A DNA stretch of 64,000 bases from CALEUX01 sp964608615 (lineage in GTDB: Bacteria > Bacteroidota > Bacteroidia > Bacteroidales > Marinilabiliaceae), in assembly GCA_964608615.1 (NCBI GenBank), contig CAZSQG010000002.1, forward strand, positions 36,090 through 100,089. The letters run 5' to 3'. Under the pieces are notes generated by a model. It worked only from the letters and a program-made list of their open reading frames with translations. It had not been told where the DNA came from and did not search any database. Shown here piece after piece: positions 45,723 to 54,136 of this stretch. Position 1 is the stretch's first letter, and each line of letters begins with the position of its first letter. Both the position numbers and the translations under genes were made by a program.

Positions 45723-48389
45723 CTAAAATCGATAAGTGTACTTAATATAAGGAATTGGAAACGGAAATATGCTCAGCTGTTTAAGCTGACGAAGAGAAGT
45801 TCCCGGCTCAGAGCCGTTTGAAGAAGCAAAATACAGAAGAAAAGGGTTTTGCCTACCATACAAATTAATTACACCTAAACTCCAGATTCTCTCTCCTCTT
45901 CTCAACTCTTTTCTGAAGTTAAACCCTACATCAAGCCGATGAAATGCAGGCATCCTGAATCCATTAATTGAAACGGCATTTTCAGAATATCCCGAATTAC
46001 CGTTTGATCCGATAAAAGGAAAATCAGGAGCATAGTACTTCTCTGATGGCAAGGTTATGGGCGTACCCGATCCATATTGCCACATTAGTCCTCCATCTAA
46101 TTTCTCATTAAAACGGTAATTAACGCTTAATCCAACATCATGTCGACGGTCAAATCGGGCCGCAAAATCCTTTCCATCGTTCAATTCATCAAATTGATTA
46201 AATGTTTTAGCAATAGTATAACCCAACCACCCCGTTAAGGTACCGGTATTTTTCTTTACCAACAGTTCTGCTCCATATGAAGTACCACTGCCACTTGTTA
46301 GCTTATCCTCCCATTGTGTACTGTAATCGAAAAAACCGGTACTCTCGCGGTAGTGAAGAATATTTTCAAGCCATTTATAATAAAGATCCATGCTCACAGT
46401 GTAAGCAGCATTCGAACCAAAATTATAATCACTTCCCATGGATAGCTGAAGAGCTCTCATTGGAGGGATTTTATCAGTCACAGGTAACCACAAATCGGTT
46501 GGTAACGCAATATTCGATGAACTTACCATATGAATAAATTGCGACATCGATGAAAAAGAGGAACGAACTGACCATTCGGGGCTAATAGAATAGCGAGCTG
46601 AAACCCGTGGTTCAACAGACCAATATAATTTATCATCTCCAATAAAAAGAATTAATCTGCCGCCCACATTTAAAAGCCATTTTTCATTAAAGGTGAACTC
46701 ATTTTCGTAATAGGCATGATTTTCCCAACCTTTCAACCTCAAATCACCAATGGTGGTATCAACAGTAGAAGTAGAATTTGATTCACGTTGAATAAAATCA
46801 ATTCCGGGATTAAAGAGATGAAAAACAACTTTAGCTCCAAATTTTACCAAATTTCCATTGGATGGATAGTAATCAAAATCGGTTCGCAGACTAAAGTCCT
46901 GAATTCCACTCACATATTTTTGTTCAAAACTATTCCAAGCATTGTTTTCGTGATTGTTACGCTGAACACCAATAAAAAAACGATAGTTCGAATAATTAGC
47001 TGTTAAGTTTCCAAACAGTTTATTATTAAACAAATAATTCCATCTAATGGCAGAAACTAAATTCCCCCATCCGGCAGAGTTCTCGTCGTGAAGCTTAACA
47101 TCTGAATCAGTTGTACCATCATTGGATACAACAACATAGTTATAAGAAGTATAATATTTGTCGCGTCCCAAATAGGTACTAAAATAAAGGCGACTACGGG
47201 GACTTAATGTGTGGTTGAACTTCCCGTTTAGATCAAAAAAATAATAATTTGTTGACTCTTCATCATCAACTTGTGCGATGGCAGCAATAGCATCAAGATA
47301 GGTTCGTCTGAATGACAGCGCAAAACCCGATTTTTCCTTTTTAACCGGACCATTAAGGCTTATTCCTGAAGACAGAACACCAACGTTAACAGAACCTTTA
47401 ATTTTATCACGGTTACCTTCGACCATCCTAACATCAACAACAGATGACAAACGTCCACCATAACGTGCCGGAAACCCCCCTTTTAAAACAGACACATGCT
47501 TAACAGCCTCGGCATTAAAGACAGAGAAGAAACCCAGCAAATGGCCAATATTATAAACTGGGACATCATCCAATAAAATAAGGTTTTGATCAGGTCCCCC
47601 ACCCCTAACATATAATCCCGAAAAACCTTCACTTCCACCTTGTACTCCAGGTAACATCTGGATATTTTTTATCAAATCAGCTTCTCCCAATAAAGCCGGG
47701 GTTCTACTTATTTCATCAATCGAAAGAGTAACAGCTCCCAATCGTGCAGCAGTTATTAATCCTGGATTGTGAAAGCCCAAAACAGCAATTTCCTTTAACT
47801 GGAGAGCCGAGAGTAATCTGAAATTTATTATAGTATCACTATTAAGATCAAAGACCTCCTCCTTAGATTGATATCCAACATAAGACGCCCGTAATCTCCA
47901 CAGTCCACCAGGTAATGAAAGACTATAATAACCATAATTGTTACAAATTGTGCCCAATGTACTCCCGGGCTGATAAATCCCGGCTGAAGGAAGACTCTCT
48001 TCCGATTCCTGGTCAATAACAAAACCACTAACTACAAATAGTGTTTCACTTTTATCACGAGGTTTAACAATTATTCTTTTCCCACGGATTATATAATCGA
48101 AAGGACAGCCGAAAAAAACACGGTTAAGATGTTCAAGTAAAGTATGGGTTCCTTGTAAAAGCGTTACATTTTCATTATTACAAAGCCGTGAACTGTAACT
48201 AATAACCCAACCTGATTCCTTTTCGAGACGTCGTATTATTTCACTGGACGAACCGCTAGGATTGGAGATTTGAACAAGCGGTGTATTATCAACTTGAGCA
48301 AACAATGAAAACGAGGTTATTCCTAATAAAAGAATAACCCCGACTGATATTTTGAACTTATTTATTATAAAAAAAAACAGTGGGAGCAT
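45723..48389 (-). CDS. TonB-dependent outer-membrane receptor with STN, carboxypeptidase-like and plug domains
   Basis: 888 residues from the ATG at 48389; an in-frame TTG at 48413 lies almost on the FecR stop and is less likely. After the signal peptide come an STN/secretin-like signalling domain (about 30-105, IIRRLEKESGWVISYSS), a carboxypeptidase-regulatory-like domain (VSGFVIDQESEESLPSAGIY), a plug (GLYVRGGGPDQNLILLDDVPVYN) and a barrel ending YIKYTYRF with terminal Phe. The STN domain is the part that talks to FecR, which fits the sigma-FecR genes upstream. It imports an unknown ligand using TonB energy. Confidence 0.92.
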   Translation of the reverse strand: MLPLFFFIINKFKISVGVILLLGITSFSLFAQVDNTPLVQISNPSGSSSEIIRRLEKESGWVISYSSRLCNNENVTLLQGTHTLLEHLNRVFFGCPFDYIIRGKRIIVKPRDKSETLFVVSGFVIDQESEESLPSAGIYQPGSTLGTICNNYGYYSLSLPGGLWRLRASYVGYQSKEEVFDLNSDTIINFRLLSALQLKEIAVLGFHNPGLITAARLGAVTLSIDEISRTPALLGEADLIKNIQMLPGVQGGSEGFSGLYVRGGGPDQNLILLDDVPVYNIGHLLGFFSVFNAEAVKHVSVLKGGFPARYGGRLSSVVDVRMVEGNRDKIKGSVNVGVLSSGISLNGPVKKEKSGFALSFRRTYLDAIAAIAQVDDEESTNYYFFDLNGKFNHTLSPRSRLYFSTYLGRDKYYTSYNYVVVSNDGTTDSDVKLHDENSAGWGNLVSAIRWNYLFNNKLFGNLTANYSNYRFFIGVQRNNHENNAWNSFEQKYVSGIQDFSLRTDFDYYPSNGNLVKFGAKVVFHLFNPGIDFIQRESNSTSTVDTTIGDLRLKGWENHAYYENEFTFNEKWLLNVGGRLILFIGDDKLYWSVEPRVSARYSISPEWSVRSSFSSMSQFIHMVSSSNIALPTDLWLPVTDKIPPMRALQLSMGSDYNFGSNAAYTVSMDLYYKWLENILHYRESTGFFDYSTQWEDKLTSGSGTSYGAELLVKKNTGTLTGWLGYTIAKTFNQFDELNDGKDFAARFDRRHDVGLSVNYRFNEKLDGGLMWQYGSGTPITLPSEKYYAPDFPFIGSNGNSGYSENAVSINGFRMPAFHRLDVGFNFRKELRRGERIWSLGVINLYGRQNPFLLYFASSNGSEPGTSLRQLKQLSIFPFPIPYIKYTYRF

Positions 48390-48414
48390 TAGTAAATAAA
48401 TTTGCTCCCGCAAA

Positions 48415-49365
48415 TTAATCAGAGATTGTCAAAGTTCCTTTATAAAGAGTGAATTTTTTTTGAAAATGTACTGACAATTCTTCTGTTACTTCGGATAGTG
48501 GTTGCCCCTGAAATCGGGTAGTTACATTAATATCACTACGCGAAACAATATTAACACTCTCAATTTCAGAAAAATGATTACTCAAAGCGAGTGCAACTTC
48601 ATTTAGTGAAGAGTTATTAAACTCAAGCAATCCTGTTTTCCATGAAATAAAATTAGGATTGGTAATTAATCCTTTACCCAAAACCTTAACACCTGCAATA
48701 GCCCATTCTCCTTTGTTAACTTTGATCTTCCCCTTTGAATTGACCATATTTACAGCCCCATCAATAACATTTAACTCAATAATGCCATCAGTTCGGGTAC
48801 CATTTAAGTTAAATGATGTTCCCAAAACCTTCACAGAAACAGGCCCCACTTCAACCTCAAATGGTCTGTTTTCGTCGTGTGTTATTTCAAAATAACCTTC
48901 ACCATCTAAAGCTACATATCGGTCACTACCTAAAAATGCATTTTTAAACTTTAAGGATGAATTACGATTTAAGAAAACAGTACTCTCATCGGGCAAAATG
49001 ATGGAATCAGTATCCAAACCTGTTTCAAATACAACCCAACGTCCATATCCCGGAACATTCCAATAAAACCATAAAGCAGTACTAACCGATAAAAACAACG
49101 TTAAAACAGCAGCAATCCTAACAAAAAATGATAGTGAAGATTTTTTTGTAGTGCTTAAAGACATCCTTTGACGAATAATATTCCAGTCCTGTTCAGAATC
49201 AAAATGCGGCATTGCTGAACTCTCCCATGCAAACCTCATCTCTCCAAACTCCTTCCGGAATGCATTATCGGTATTCATAAGCTGCTTTATGGCTGCAACT
49301 TCCTCATCCGAAGCATCACCGCAAAGATACCTGATTATTAGTTCTTCTCTCTTCTTTGGTTCCAT
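48415..49365 (-). CDS. FecR-family anti-sigma factor
   Basis: 316 residues. A cytosolic N-terminal anti-sigma helix region (LIIRYLCGDASDEEVAAIKQLM) is followed by one membrane helix near residues 82-102 (IAAVLTLFLSVSTALWFYW). The periplasmic FecR domain then follows (GRWVVFETGLDTDSIILPDESTVFLNRNSSLKF, VKVLGTSFN). A C-terminal DUF4974/STN-like domain ends the protein (LNEVALALSNHFSEIESV). It relays receptor occupancy to the ECF sigma factor encoded upstream. The TonB receptor gene follows immediately. Confidence 0.92.
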   Translation of the reverse strand: MEPKKREELIIRYLCGDASDEEVAAIKQLMNTDNAFRKEFGEMRFAWESSAMPHFDSEQDWNIIRQRMSLSTTKKSSLSFFVRIAAVLTLFLSVSTALWFYWNVPGYGRWVVFETGLDTDSIILPDESTVFLNRNSSLKFKNAFLGSDRYVALDGEGYFEITHDENRPFEVEVGPVSVKVLGTSFNLNGTRTDGIIELNVIDGAVNMVNSKGKIKVNKGEWAIAGVKVLGKGLITNPNFISWKTGLLEFNNSSLNEVALALSNHFSEIESVNIVSRSDINVTTRFQGQPLSEVTEELSVHFQKKFTLYKGTLTISD

Positions 49366-49417
49366 ACCTTTTTTTTCAACCTTCCATTAAAGACAACATA
49401 GTCACCTTTTAGCCTAA

Positions 49418-49603
49418 TTAATGAAATTGAATGATACTAAAAAAAGAAGGTTCCTCAACTACAATACCTTCAGTGATTGGCTGCATTTCCGTATCTTCTA
49501 CAGAAACAACTTCGTTTTGCTGAATTTCAGCCATACTTATCGCTTCACCGGTAACAGGTTCATCGGTAAAAAGCTCAGCCATTAATTGAAGCAAAAATTC
49601 CAT
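49418..49603 (-). CDS. Small acidic protein between sigma factor and FecR genes
   Basis: 61 residues from an ATG, in the same direction as the sigma-fecR-receptor genes. It begins MEFLLQLMAELF and is rich in Glu and Val afterwards (EIQQNEVVSVEDTEMQPITEG), with no Lys or Arg, so it is very acidic. I know no family for it. It fills a gap of 350 bases that would otherwise be empty in an operon with tight spacing, which is the main reason to call it. It may be a real small protein or a chance frame. Confidence 0.4.
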   Translation of the reverse strand: MEFLLQLMAELFTDEPVTGEAISMAEIQQNEVVSVEDTEMQPITEGIVVEEPSFFSIIQFH

Positions 49604-49716
49604 AATAAATATTTTTTGTAGTTAATGCCCTTAATTTCTTCTCATCCTTCTTTATGACAACCCGCGAATAAATTGCACGTATTTCAATTTTATTTTTTTA
49701 CCTATTTAGAATCAGT

Positions 49717-50316
49717 TTAAAGAAGATGTAAAAGTAAAATCAGATACAAAGAATGATCTAGCAAGCCGCTTTTTGCCAAATCTTCACGTATTCGCTTCAG
49801 AGCTTTGCTAATTTGCGTTTCCACTGTACGTTTAGATATTTCCAATTGATCGGCGATTTCCTGATTGGTGACACCATCATGACGGCTCAACCTGAAAATT
49901 TTCCGACATTGATCGGGTAAACCGGAAATCGCCTTTTCAATGCATTGCTCCAGTTCGGTATATTCCAATGTCTCAAAAGGTTGTTCTGCTTCGTTGCCGC
50001 TATCAAAAATACGCTGATGATGCTCGCGTTTCATTTTATTATGCTTCAGAACATTGAGACAACGGTTTCGAACAGTCTGAAAAAGATGCGAACTCAGACT
50101 GGTATGAATATTTATCTCTGATCTTTTTTCAAAAAGCATAACAAAAACATCCTGAACCACGCTGCGCGATAAGTCAGGATCGGTTAAAATACGGTTGGCA
50201 AACACCACCAAGGGTCTATAATATTTATCAAACAAGAGTTTAAAAACAGCTTCATCCCCGGCTTTCAGTCCAGCGAGCAAAAATCTGTCTTCATGCTTTA
50301 AGGAATTATCTAACAT
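49717..50316 (-). CDS. ECF RNA polymerase sigma factor
   Basis: 199 residues. Region 2 has FDKYYRPLVVFANRIL and SRSVVQDVFVMLFEKR, and region 4 has GLPDQCRKIFRLSRHDGVTNQEIADQLEISKRTVETQISKALKRIRE with its HTH. The protein belongs to the FecI-like sigma-70 family of Bacteroidota and probably activates the fecR-receptor-DUF4249 genes downstream when its anti-sigma partner is triggered. The C-terminal hydrophobic tail (YLILLLHLL) is common in this group. Confidence 0.92.
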   Translation of the reverse strand: MLDNSLKHEDRFLLAGLKAGDEAVFKLLFDKYYRPLVVFANRILTDPDLSRSVVQDVFVMLFEKRSEINIHTSLSSHLFQTVRNRCLNVLKHNKMKREHHQRIFDSGNEAEQPFETLEYTELEQCIEKAISGLPDQCRKIFRLSRHDGVTNQEIADQLEISKRTVETQISKALKRIREDLAKSGLLDHSLYLILLLHLL

Positions 50317-50636
50317 TCTTTATGAGGCAAATACGTAATAATCTGATTAATTTCAAAAGTACTGATAAAATCATTTTAATCAGTACCATATCTTACAAAA
50401 ATAAGTGTTTTTTACTGACCTCTAGGTGGTATAGGTGTTTTTTAAGTATTCTTAAGATAGTTTGCTCAACAACATGTTAATAATGCAATTTATTATGGCT
50501 TATAGCACATTTATTGAAAACGTTTTGGGTTAATAGAAACATCAATAATTAACATTATAAGTATCACTCCCCAACCTATTTGTGAAAAACAAACTTAGCA
50601 AAATGTATTTTTTATGATTTTTTTCAGGTGGCTCAG
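50317..50636. other. Intergenic region upstream of the sigma factor
   Basis: 320 AT-rich bases that must hold the sigma-gene promoter. No TAnnTTTG box in good spacing is evident on the minus strand. I see no coding frame. Confidence 0.4.
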
Positions 50637-50666
50637 TTGATTGGATTGACAAAAAAACTATCTTTG
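50637..50666 (+). promoter_or_regulatory. tRNA-Pro promoter
   Basis: TTG (50637-50639) and TATCTTTG (50659-50666) are 19 bases apart, predicting a start near 50673, about 20 bases before the mature tRNA. Confidence 0.6.
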
Positions 50667-50693
50667 CACCGTCTTAATAAAAAAGGCTGAAAG

Positions 50694-50770
50694 CGGGATG
50701 TAGCTCAGCCAGGTAGAGTACACGTCTGGGGGGCGTGTGGTCGCGCGTTCGAGTCGCGCCATCCCGACCA
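50694..50770 (+). tRNA. tRNA-Pro (anticodon GGG)
   Basis: 77 bases fold as a full cloverleaf. Acceptor CGGGATG pairs with CATCCCG; D stem GCTC with GAGT; anticodon stem CACGT with GCGTG around loop CTGGGGG, giving anticodon GGG for codon CCC; variable loop TGGTC; T stem GCGCG with CGCGC around TTCGAGT. The discriminator A and the CCA end are encoded. Confidence 0.95.
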
Positions 50771-50775
50771 ATGAA

Positions 50776-50808
50776 ACCCCGTCAAACTCAAAGTTTGGCG
50801 GGGTTTTT
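50776..50808 (+). terminator. Intrinsic terminator after tRNA-Pro
   Basis: ACCCCGTCAAAC (50776-50787) pairs with GTTTGGCGGGGT (50793-50804), 12 bp with one T-G wobble, loop TCAAA, followed by Ts to 50808. Confidence 0.85.
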
Positions 50809-50913
50809 CATTTCTAATAGCCATTCCTTGTTTTGCTTTTTTGGGGCATTTTTGGTTAAGCACCATAGTGACTGGATCTTTGCCTGAGATTTTAAATTGC
50901 ATGGGGAAATTTT

Positions 50914-51114
50914 TTATTTAGACTCAAATTGTTTACCCCAGCTGTTGATCTTATCAACGATGGCGTCTTCACTATCACCACCAGTAGAAGGAGTGTAATT
51001 ACCTTTGGAAACCTCTTCATTAATGAAGTCCTGACGGAAAGAAGTGTATTCTTTTGATACCCTTTCGAATTCTTCATCAAGATTCTCAGCGTCGAGATTA
51101 ATCCGGCCAGCAAT
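50914..51114 (-). pseudogene. Remnant of a protein gene (3' end only)
   Basis: A 66-codon minus-strand frame runs from just after an in-frame stop (51115-51117) to a stop at 50914-50916. It reads like real protein: hydrophilic, helical, acidic (NLDEEFERVSKEYTSFRQDF near the start, AIVDKINSWGKQFESK at the end). It has no ATG or usual start, so it is most likely the surviving C-terminus of a broken gene. I cannot name the family. Its place just after the tRNA-Pro fits debris of an integrated element. Confidence 0.35.
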
Positions 51115-51205
51115 TTATTGGTAGTGCTATTGAGGGCAAAGTATTTGAATGGTTATGATTTCACCGTTTGAAGAAGTGTAAGAAGGAAATATTTGTTAGA
51201 AAAAA

Positions 51206-51646
51206 CTACTCTCTTTTAATAAAGAAGTATCCAATTGCAATATTGACTAAACTTTGCAAAGGAGTAAGATAATAACTCGAAGAATCTATTATTTTTACAA
51301 AAGGAGTTTCTATCAGTGGCTCTATAAGAATAACCAAGATCACGATAAACAAATAAAAAAATGAAAGCCAAAAAACAAGCAAATAATAGAATTTACCAAT
51401 ATTCTCTTTTTTGGGCAATAGGGAGCCGAACTGAGCAAAAAAAGCACTTAGAATAAGAGATAAAGTCGGAATAATAAATGACGCTACCCATTTCCAAACA
51501 GCTTTGACAGATTCATCGTCAAACTTCTCTCCAATAATAGTTTGGATAAAAACCAACAAAAAAATAATGGCTGAGAATACAAACCACAAAACGGATATTC
51601 TTTTTTGAGCTTTGAAAAAAGCTATTACGGAACGAGTTGAGCCCAT
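51206..51646 (-). CDS. Small membrane protein of unknown function
   Basis: 146 residues with four hydrophobic segments (about 18-36, 52-70, 83-107 and 125-142), so an inner-membrane protein. No family is recognised. Its ATG overlaps the last 22 bases of the upstream lipoprotein gene, which implies a two-gene operon and perhaps a shared complex. It may belong to a strain-specific block next to tRNA-Pro. Confidence 0.65.
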   Translation of the reverse strand: MGSTRSVIAFFKAQKRISVLWFVFSAIIFLLVFIQTIIGEKFDDESVKAVWKWVASFIIPTLSLILSAFFAQFGSLLPKKENIGKFYYLLVFWLSFFYLFIVILVILIEPLIETPFVKIIDSSSYYLTPLQSLVNIAIGYFFIKRE

Positions 51647-52248
51647 ATATTTGAATTTGGCTCTTCATCTGATTTAATCAAATTCTCTTTGGTGATTAAA
51701 AAGACAAAACATCTATAATATCCTGACTTTGCTCCAACTAAAAGCCTAAAATACTCCGCCAGAGAAAACCCTTCTCTAAAATTTGGGATGGTCGTTATTG
51801 ACCAACGATAATCACCTAGCGAGAAGCCCGATGGATCAATCTGTTCCAATTGAGTAACAAGGGCAAACCCAGTAGGGATGTAAAAATAACTAACATTCTC
51901 ATAACCACACTGAAACAAGGCATTAGTAAGTTTGTTATCAACATCAAGTAAATTAGCACAATCAGAGAAAATGTCCTTAGGCATCCTTCCTTCTGCTGAA
52001 GGAGTCGGAGGAGGCAGTTCAAACTCGGGGATGATTTCGCCTTGAGCCAGTTCTTTATTATAAGTGGTTGTATCTGGTTCTTTACATTGAGCCATTTCTT
52101 TTTCTAAAACAACATCTTCTAAAGTCTCCTCTTCCCTTTCTACTTCTTCACAAGCTTCTTGCTTTGGAGACGAAGAGGACCCACAGCCAAGAAAAACAAT
52201 AGAAAGAAACCCCACAAACACAAATTTCCCAATCAACAACCTATTCAT
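51625..52248 (-). CDS. Lipoprotein of unknown function
   Basis: 207 residues with a lipoprotein signal and lipobox IVFLGC, followed by a Ser-rich and then Glu-rich linker (about 25-60) as often seen in surface-exposed lipoproteins. The globular part (about 85-200) has no motif that I recognise. It is the first gene of a pair with the small membrane protein at 51206 and is transcribed divergently from the membrane protein at 52391. Confidence 0.7.
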   Translation of the reverse strand: MNRLLIGKFVFVGFLSIVFLGCGSSSSPKQEACEEVEREEETLEDVVLEKEMAQCKEPDTTTYNKELAQGEIIPEFELPPPTPSAEGRMPKDIFSDCANLLDVDNKLTNALFQCGYENVSYFYIPTGFALVTQLEQIDPSGFSLGDYRWSITTIPNFREGFSLAEYFRLLVGAKSGYYRCFVFLITKENLIKSDEEPNSNIWAQLVP

Positions 52249-52390
52249 AATATTGTCGTTAAAATTCGAAAATTAAATTTAATGCATTAACTAAGCGTTG
52301 TCAATAAATATTAGATTCCATTCCCATTTTTAGTTTTTTATCGTAAATTTTATTGATTATTAAGCATCAAAATGTTTAATGACATAAACC

Positions 52391-53110
52391 ATGGAAGAGA
52401 ATAAAAAAAGCACAGACTTTGGCACATGGATACCCCAGCTATTCTATGATGTCATTGCTCGAATAATCCCGGGATTCTTTGTCCTGCTGATCCTGTTGAT
52501 TAACATTGTTGATGCCGACCAATTCATAACCTATTTCCAGAAAATCCTTTTTGTGGATCAATCTTACCACCTTTCATCAAACCTTCTGATTCTTTTCGGG
52601 ATCGGGATTTCTTATGTCTTCGCCATAGTCCTCCGAGCCATAAGCTGGACAGTTTTTCATCCCATTAACAAGAGAAAGGGAGCCAAGGTAGACAACGAGT
52701 ACGGCACAATATCAACAGAAATACCTCTTTCGGAACTTGCATTGCTGAACAGTAATTTCAAAACCAATGAGGCCGCCCTTCGGTATGATTTCATCAAGCT
52801 GAATGATACAGTCAATGGCAACCGGATTACAAAACTTAAGGCCGAGGAGCAGATGTCTTCGATTCTGTTTGTTGGTTCAATTATCTCCTCCTTGAGCAAT
52901 GGGGTTTTGATGATCTCAGATTATTCTCAATCCCGTTTAATCATGCTCCTTACAACACTGGTTATTGCTTTTTTCTGTTATATCGCAATGGTGCATTTCC
53001 ATGAAAGGATGCAGATTACCATCTTCAATTGCTCTGAGTTCCTGGGCTTCCAGAAACACCTGAGCCATTTGATCGAACAAAACAAGTCAAGGCACCACAA
53101 GTCATGCTAA
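52391..53110 (+). CDS. Membrane protein of unknown function
   Basis: 239 residues. Two hydrophobic segments near residues 25-43 and 62-85 and two near 155-200 frame a hydrophilic central loop (about 95-150). The N-terminus is cytosolic-looking and the C-terminus is basic. No family is recognised. It stands alone between the orphan lipoprotein pair and a long empty stretch before marR. Confidence 0.65.
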   Translation: MEENKKSTDFGTWIPQLFYDVIARIIPGFFVLLILLINIVDADQFITYFQKILFVDQSYHLSSNLLILFGIGISYVFAIVLRAISWTVFHPINKRKGAKVDNEYGTISTEIPLSELALLNSNFKTNEAALRYDFIKLNDTVNGNRITKLKAEEQMSSILFVGSIISSLSNGVLMISDYSQSRLIMLLTTLVIAFFCYIAMVHFHERMQITIFNCSEFLGFQKHLSHLIEQNKSRHHKSC

Positions 53111-53533
53111 AGCCTTTTCATTCAACCACATGATAAAAGGATTTCATCTATGGAAGTGAAAATATTGGACCCTGAAAGGTCATAAAACCGAACCGAAATT
53201 TACAACTCCAGGAATTCAATAGAAAAAACACCTCACAATGCTAGTTTTTTGTACCTGCCATCAATTAGATAGAAAAAGAGTCAACGCCATCCACTATGGT
53301 GTAATACTAAATTTTGCATAACGATGATCTCAAAAACAATGTTTAACATATTCTTAAAACTCAGAGGAAGAAATATGTCTTCCACAAATTGGTTTTAAGT
53401 AATAACAAGAACTTATCGGGGTTCCAAAACTTTTGATCTTGTTTAATTTACAAAAAGAACCTACTACCAGTCTCCATTTTCATCAAGTTTATCTTTATAA
53501 GGATTATAGTTAAATTTCATTAATCGCTATTAA
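53111..53533. other. Gene-free stretch upstream of marR
   Basis: About 420 bases without a credible gene. On the minus strand a micro-frame of 18 codons (53464-53520, MKFNYNPYKDKLDENGDW) starts with ATG and looks protein-like. It points away from the marR operator, so it may be the stub of a lost divergent gene. Confidence 0.4.
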
Positions 53534-53569
53534 TTGGTTGACAATATCAACTAATATTAATTAGATTTG
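53534..53569 (+). promoter_or_regulatory. marR promoter with overlapping dyad operator
   Basis: TTG (53538-53540) and TAGATTTG (53562-53569) are 21 bases apart. The dyad TTGGTTGA-CAATA-TCAACTAA (53534-53554, one mismatch) covers the -33 box and part of the spacer, and a second dyad CTAAT-ATTA-ATTAG (53551-53564) reaches into the -7 box. TTGA..TCAA dyads are typical MarR-family operators, so the gene is probably autorepressed. Confidence 0.6.
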
Positions 53570-53590
53570 CATCCTTATTAATACCGTTAA

Positions 53591-54028
53591 ATGTCAAGAC
53601 AAATAAAACCGTTAGGAATCACTTTTGGATCAATAAAGGGGGTTCTCGTTAAGCCCATCAAGTTAAGACTTAAGAATAGTGGGATTAACAATCCACTTGA
53701 ACAACTCATTATTTTAAGAATAGTAAGGTATTGTTCTCATTCAATGGTTCAGCAAGATATTGCTGAATTACTTGGAAAGAACAAATCAGTAATATTTAGG
53801 ATGGTTGATGCTTTGAAAAGAGAAGGCCTGATTCGTCGTATTTCTGACATCCACGACCGGCGCAGAAACATCCTCGAAGTTACAGAAGAGGGAAACAACC
53901 TCATCGATCGGTTCTATGAAATGGAATTAATAGTATCCGAAGAACTATTGAAAGGGGTGTCGGATGCAGATGCAGATACTTTTTTCAAAGTCATTGAACA
54001 AATCAAATATAATGCAGAGAGGTTCTAA
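53591..54028 (+). CDS. MarR-family transcriptional regulator
   Basis: 145 residues, the usual size. The winged HTH is clear: MVQQDIAELLGKNKSVIFRMVDALKREGLIRRISDIHDRRRNILEVTEEG, with the wing rich in Arg. Helices at both ends form the dimer interface. It directly precedes the efflux genes (66 bases to the adaptor ATG) and has dyad operators in its own promoter, so it should repress the whole operon and respond to a drug-like ligand. Confidence 0.9.
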   Translation: MSRQIKPLGITFGSIKGVLVKPIKLRLKNSGINNPLEQLIILRIVRYCSHSMVQQDIAELLGKNKSVIFRMVDALKREGLIRRISDIHDRRRNILEVTEEGNNLIDRFYEMELIVSEELLKGVSDADADTFFKVIEQIKYNAERF

Positions 54029-54094
54029 AATTCGCCATGATTATTCATTAACAGTTCAAAAGCAAATAACAAATAAATCAATACTATAAACATT

Positions 54095-54106
54095 ATGAAT
54101 TTCTAA
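54095..54106 (+). other. Apparent start and premature stop (codon 4) of the adaptor gene
   Basis: ATG AAT TTC TAA is in frame with the adaptor gene that follows. With AAA in place of TAA the protein would begin with a standard export signal, MNFKKVILGGIALLMCISC. One base change (A to T at 54104) therefore removes the normal start. Confidence 0.7.
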
Positions 54107-54136
54107 AAAGTAATTCTTGGTGGAATCGCATTACTA

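Noticed and set aside
50705..50902. 65-codon minus-strand frame across the tRNA-Pro gene
   Set aside because: It is translation of the antisense of a tRNA (GWRDSNARPHAPQ type), a well-known false gene.
50892..51113. 73-codon minus-strand frame after tRNA-Pro
   Set aside because: The neighbouring frame (50914-51114) has far better protein-like composition; this one is its shadow.
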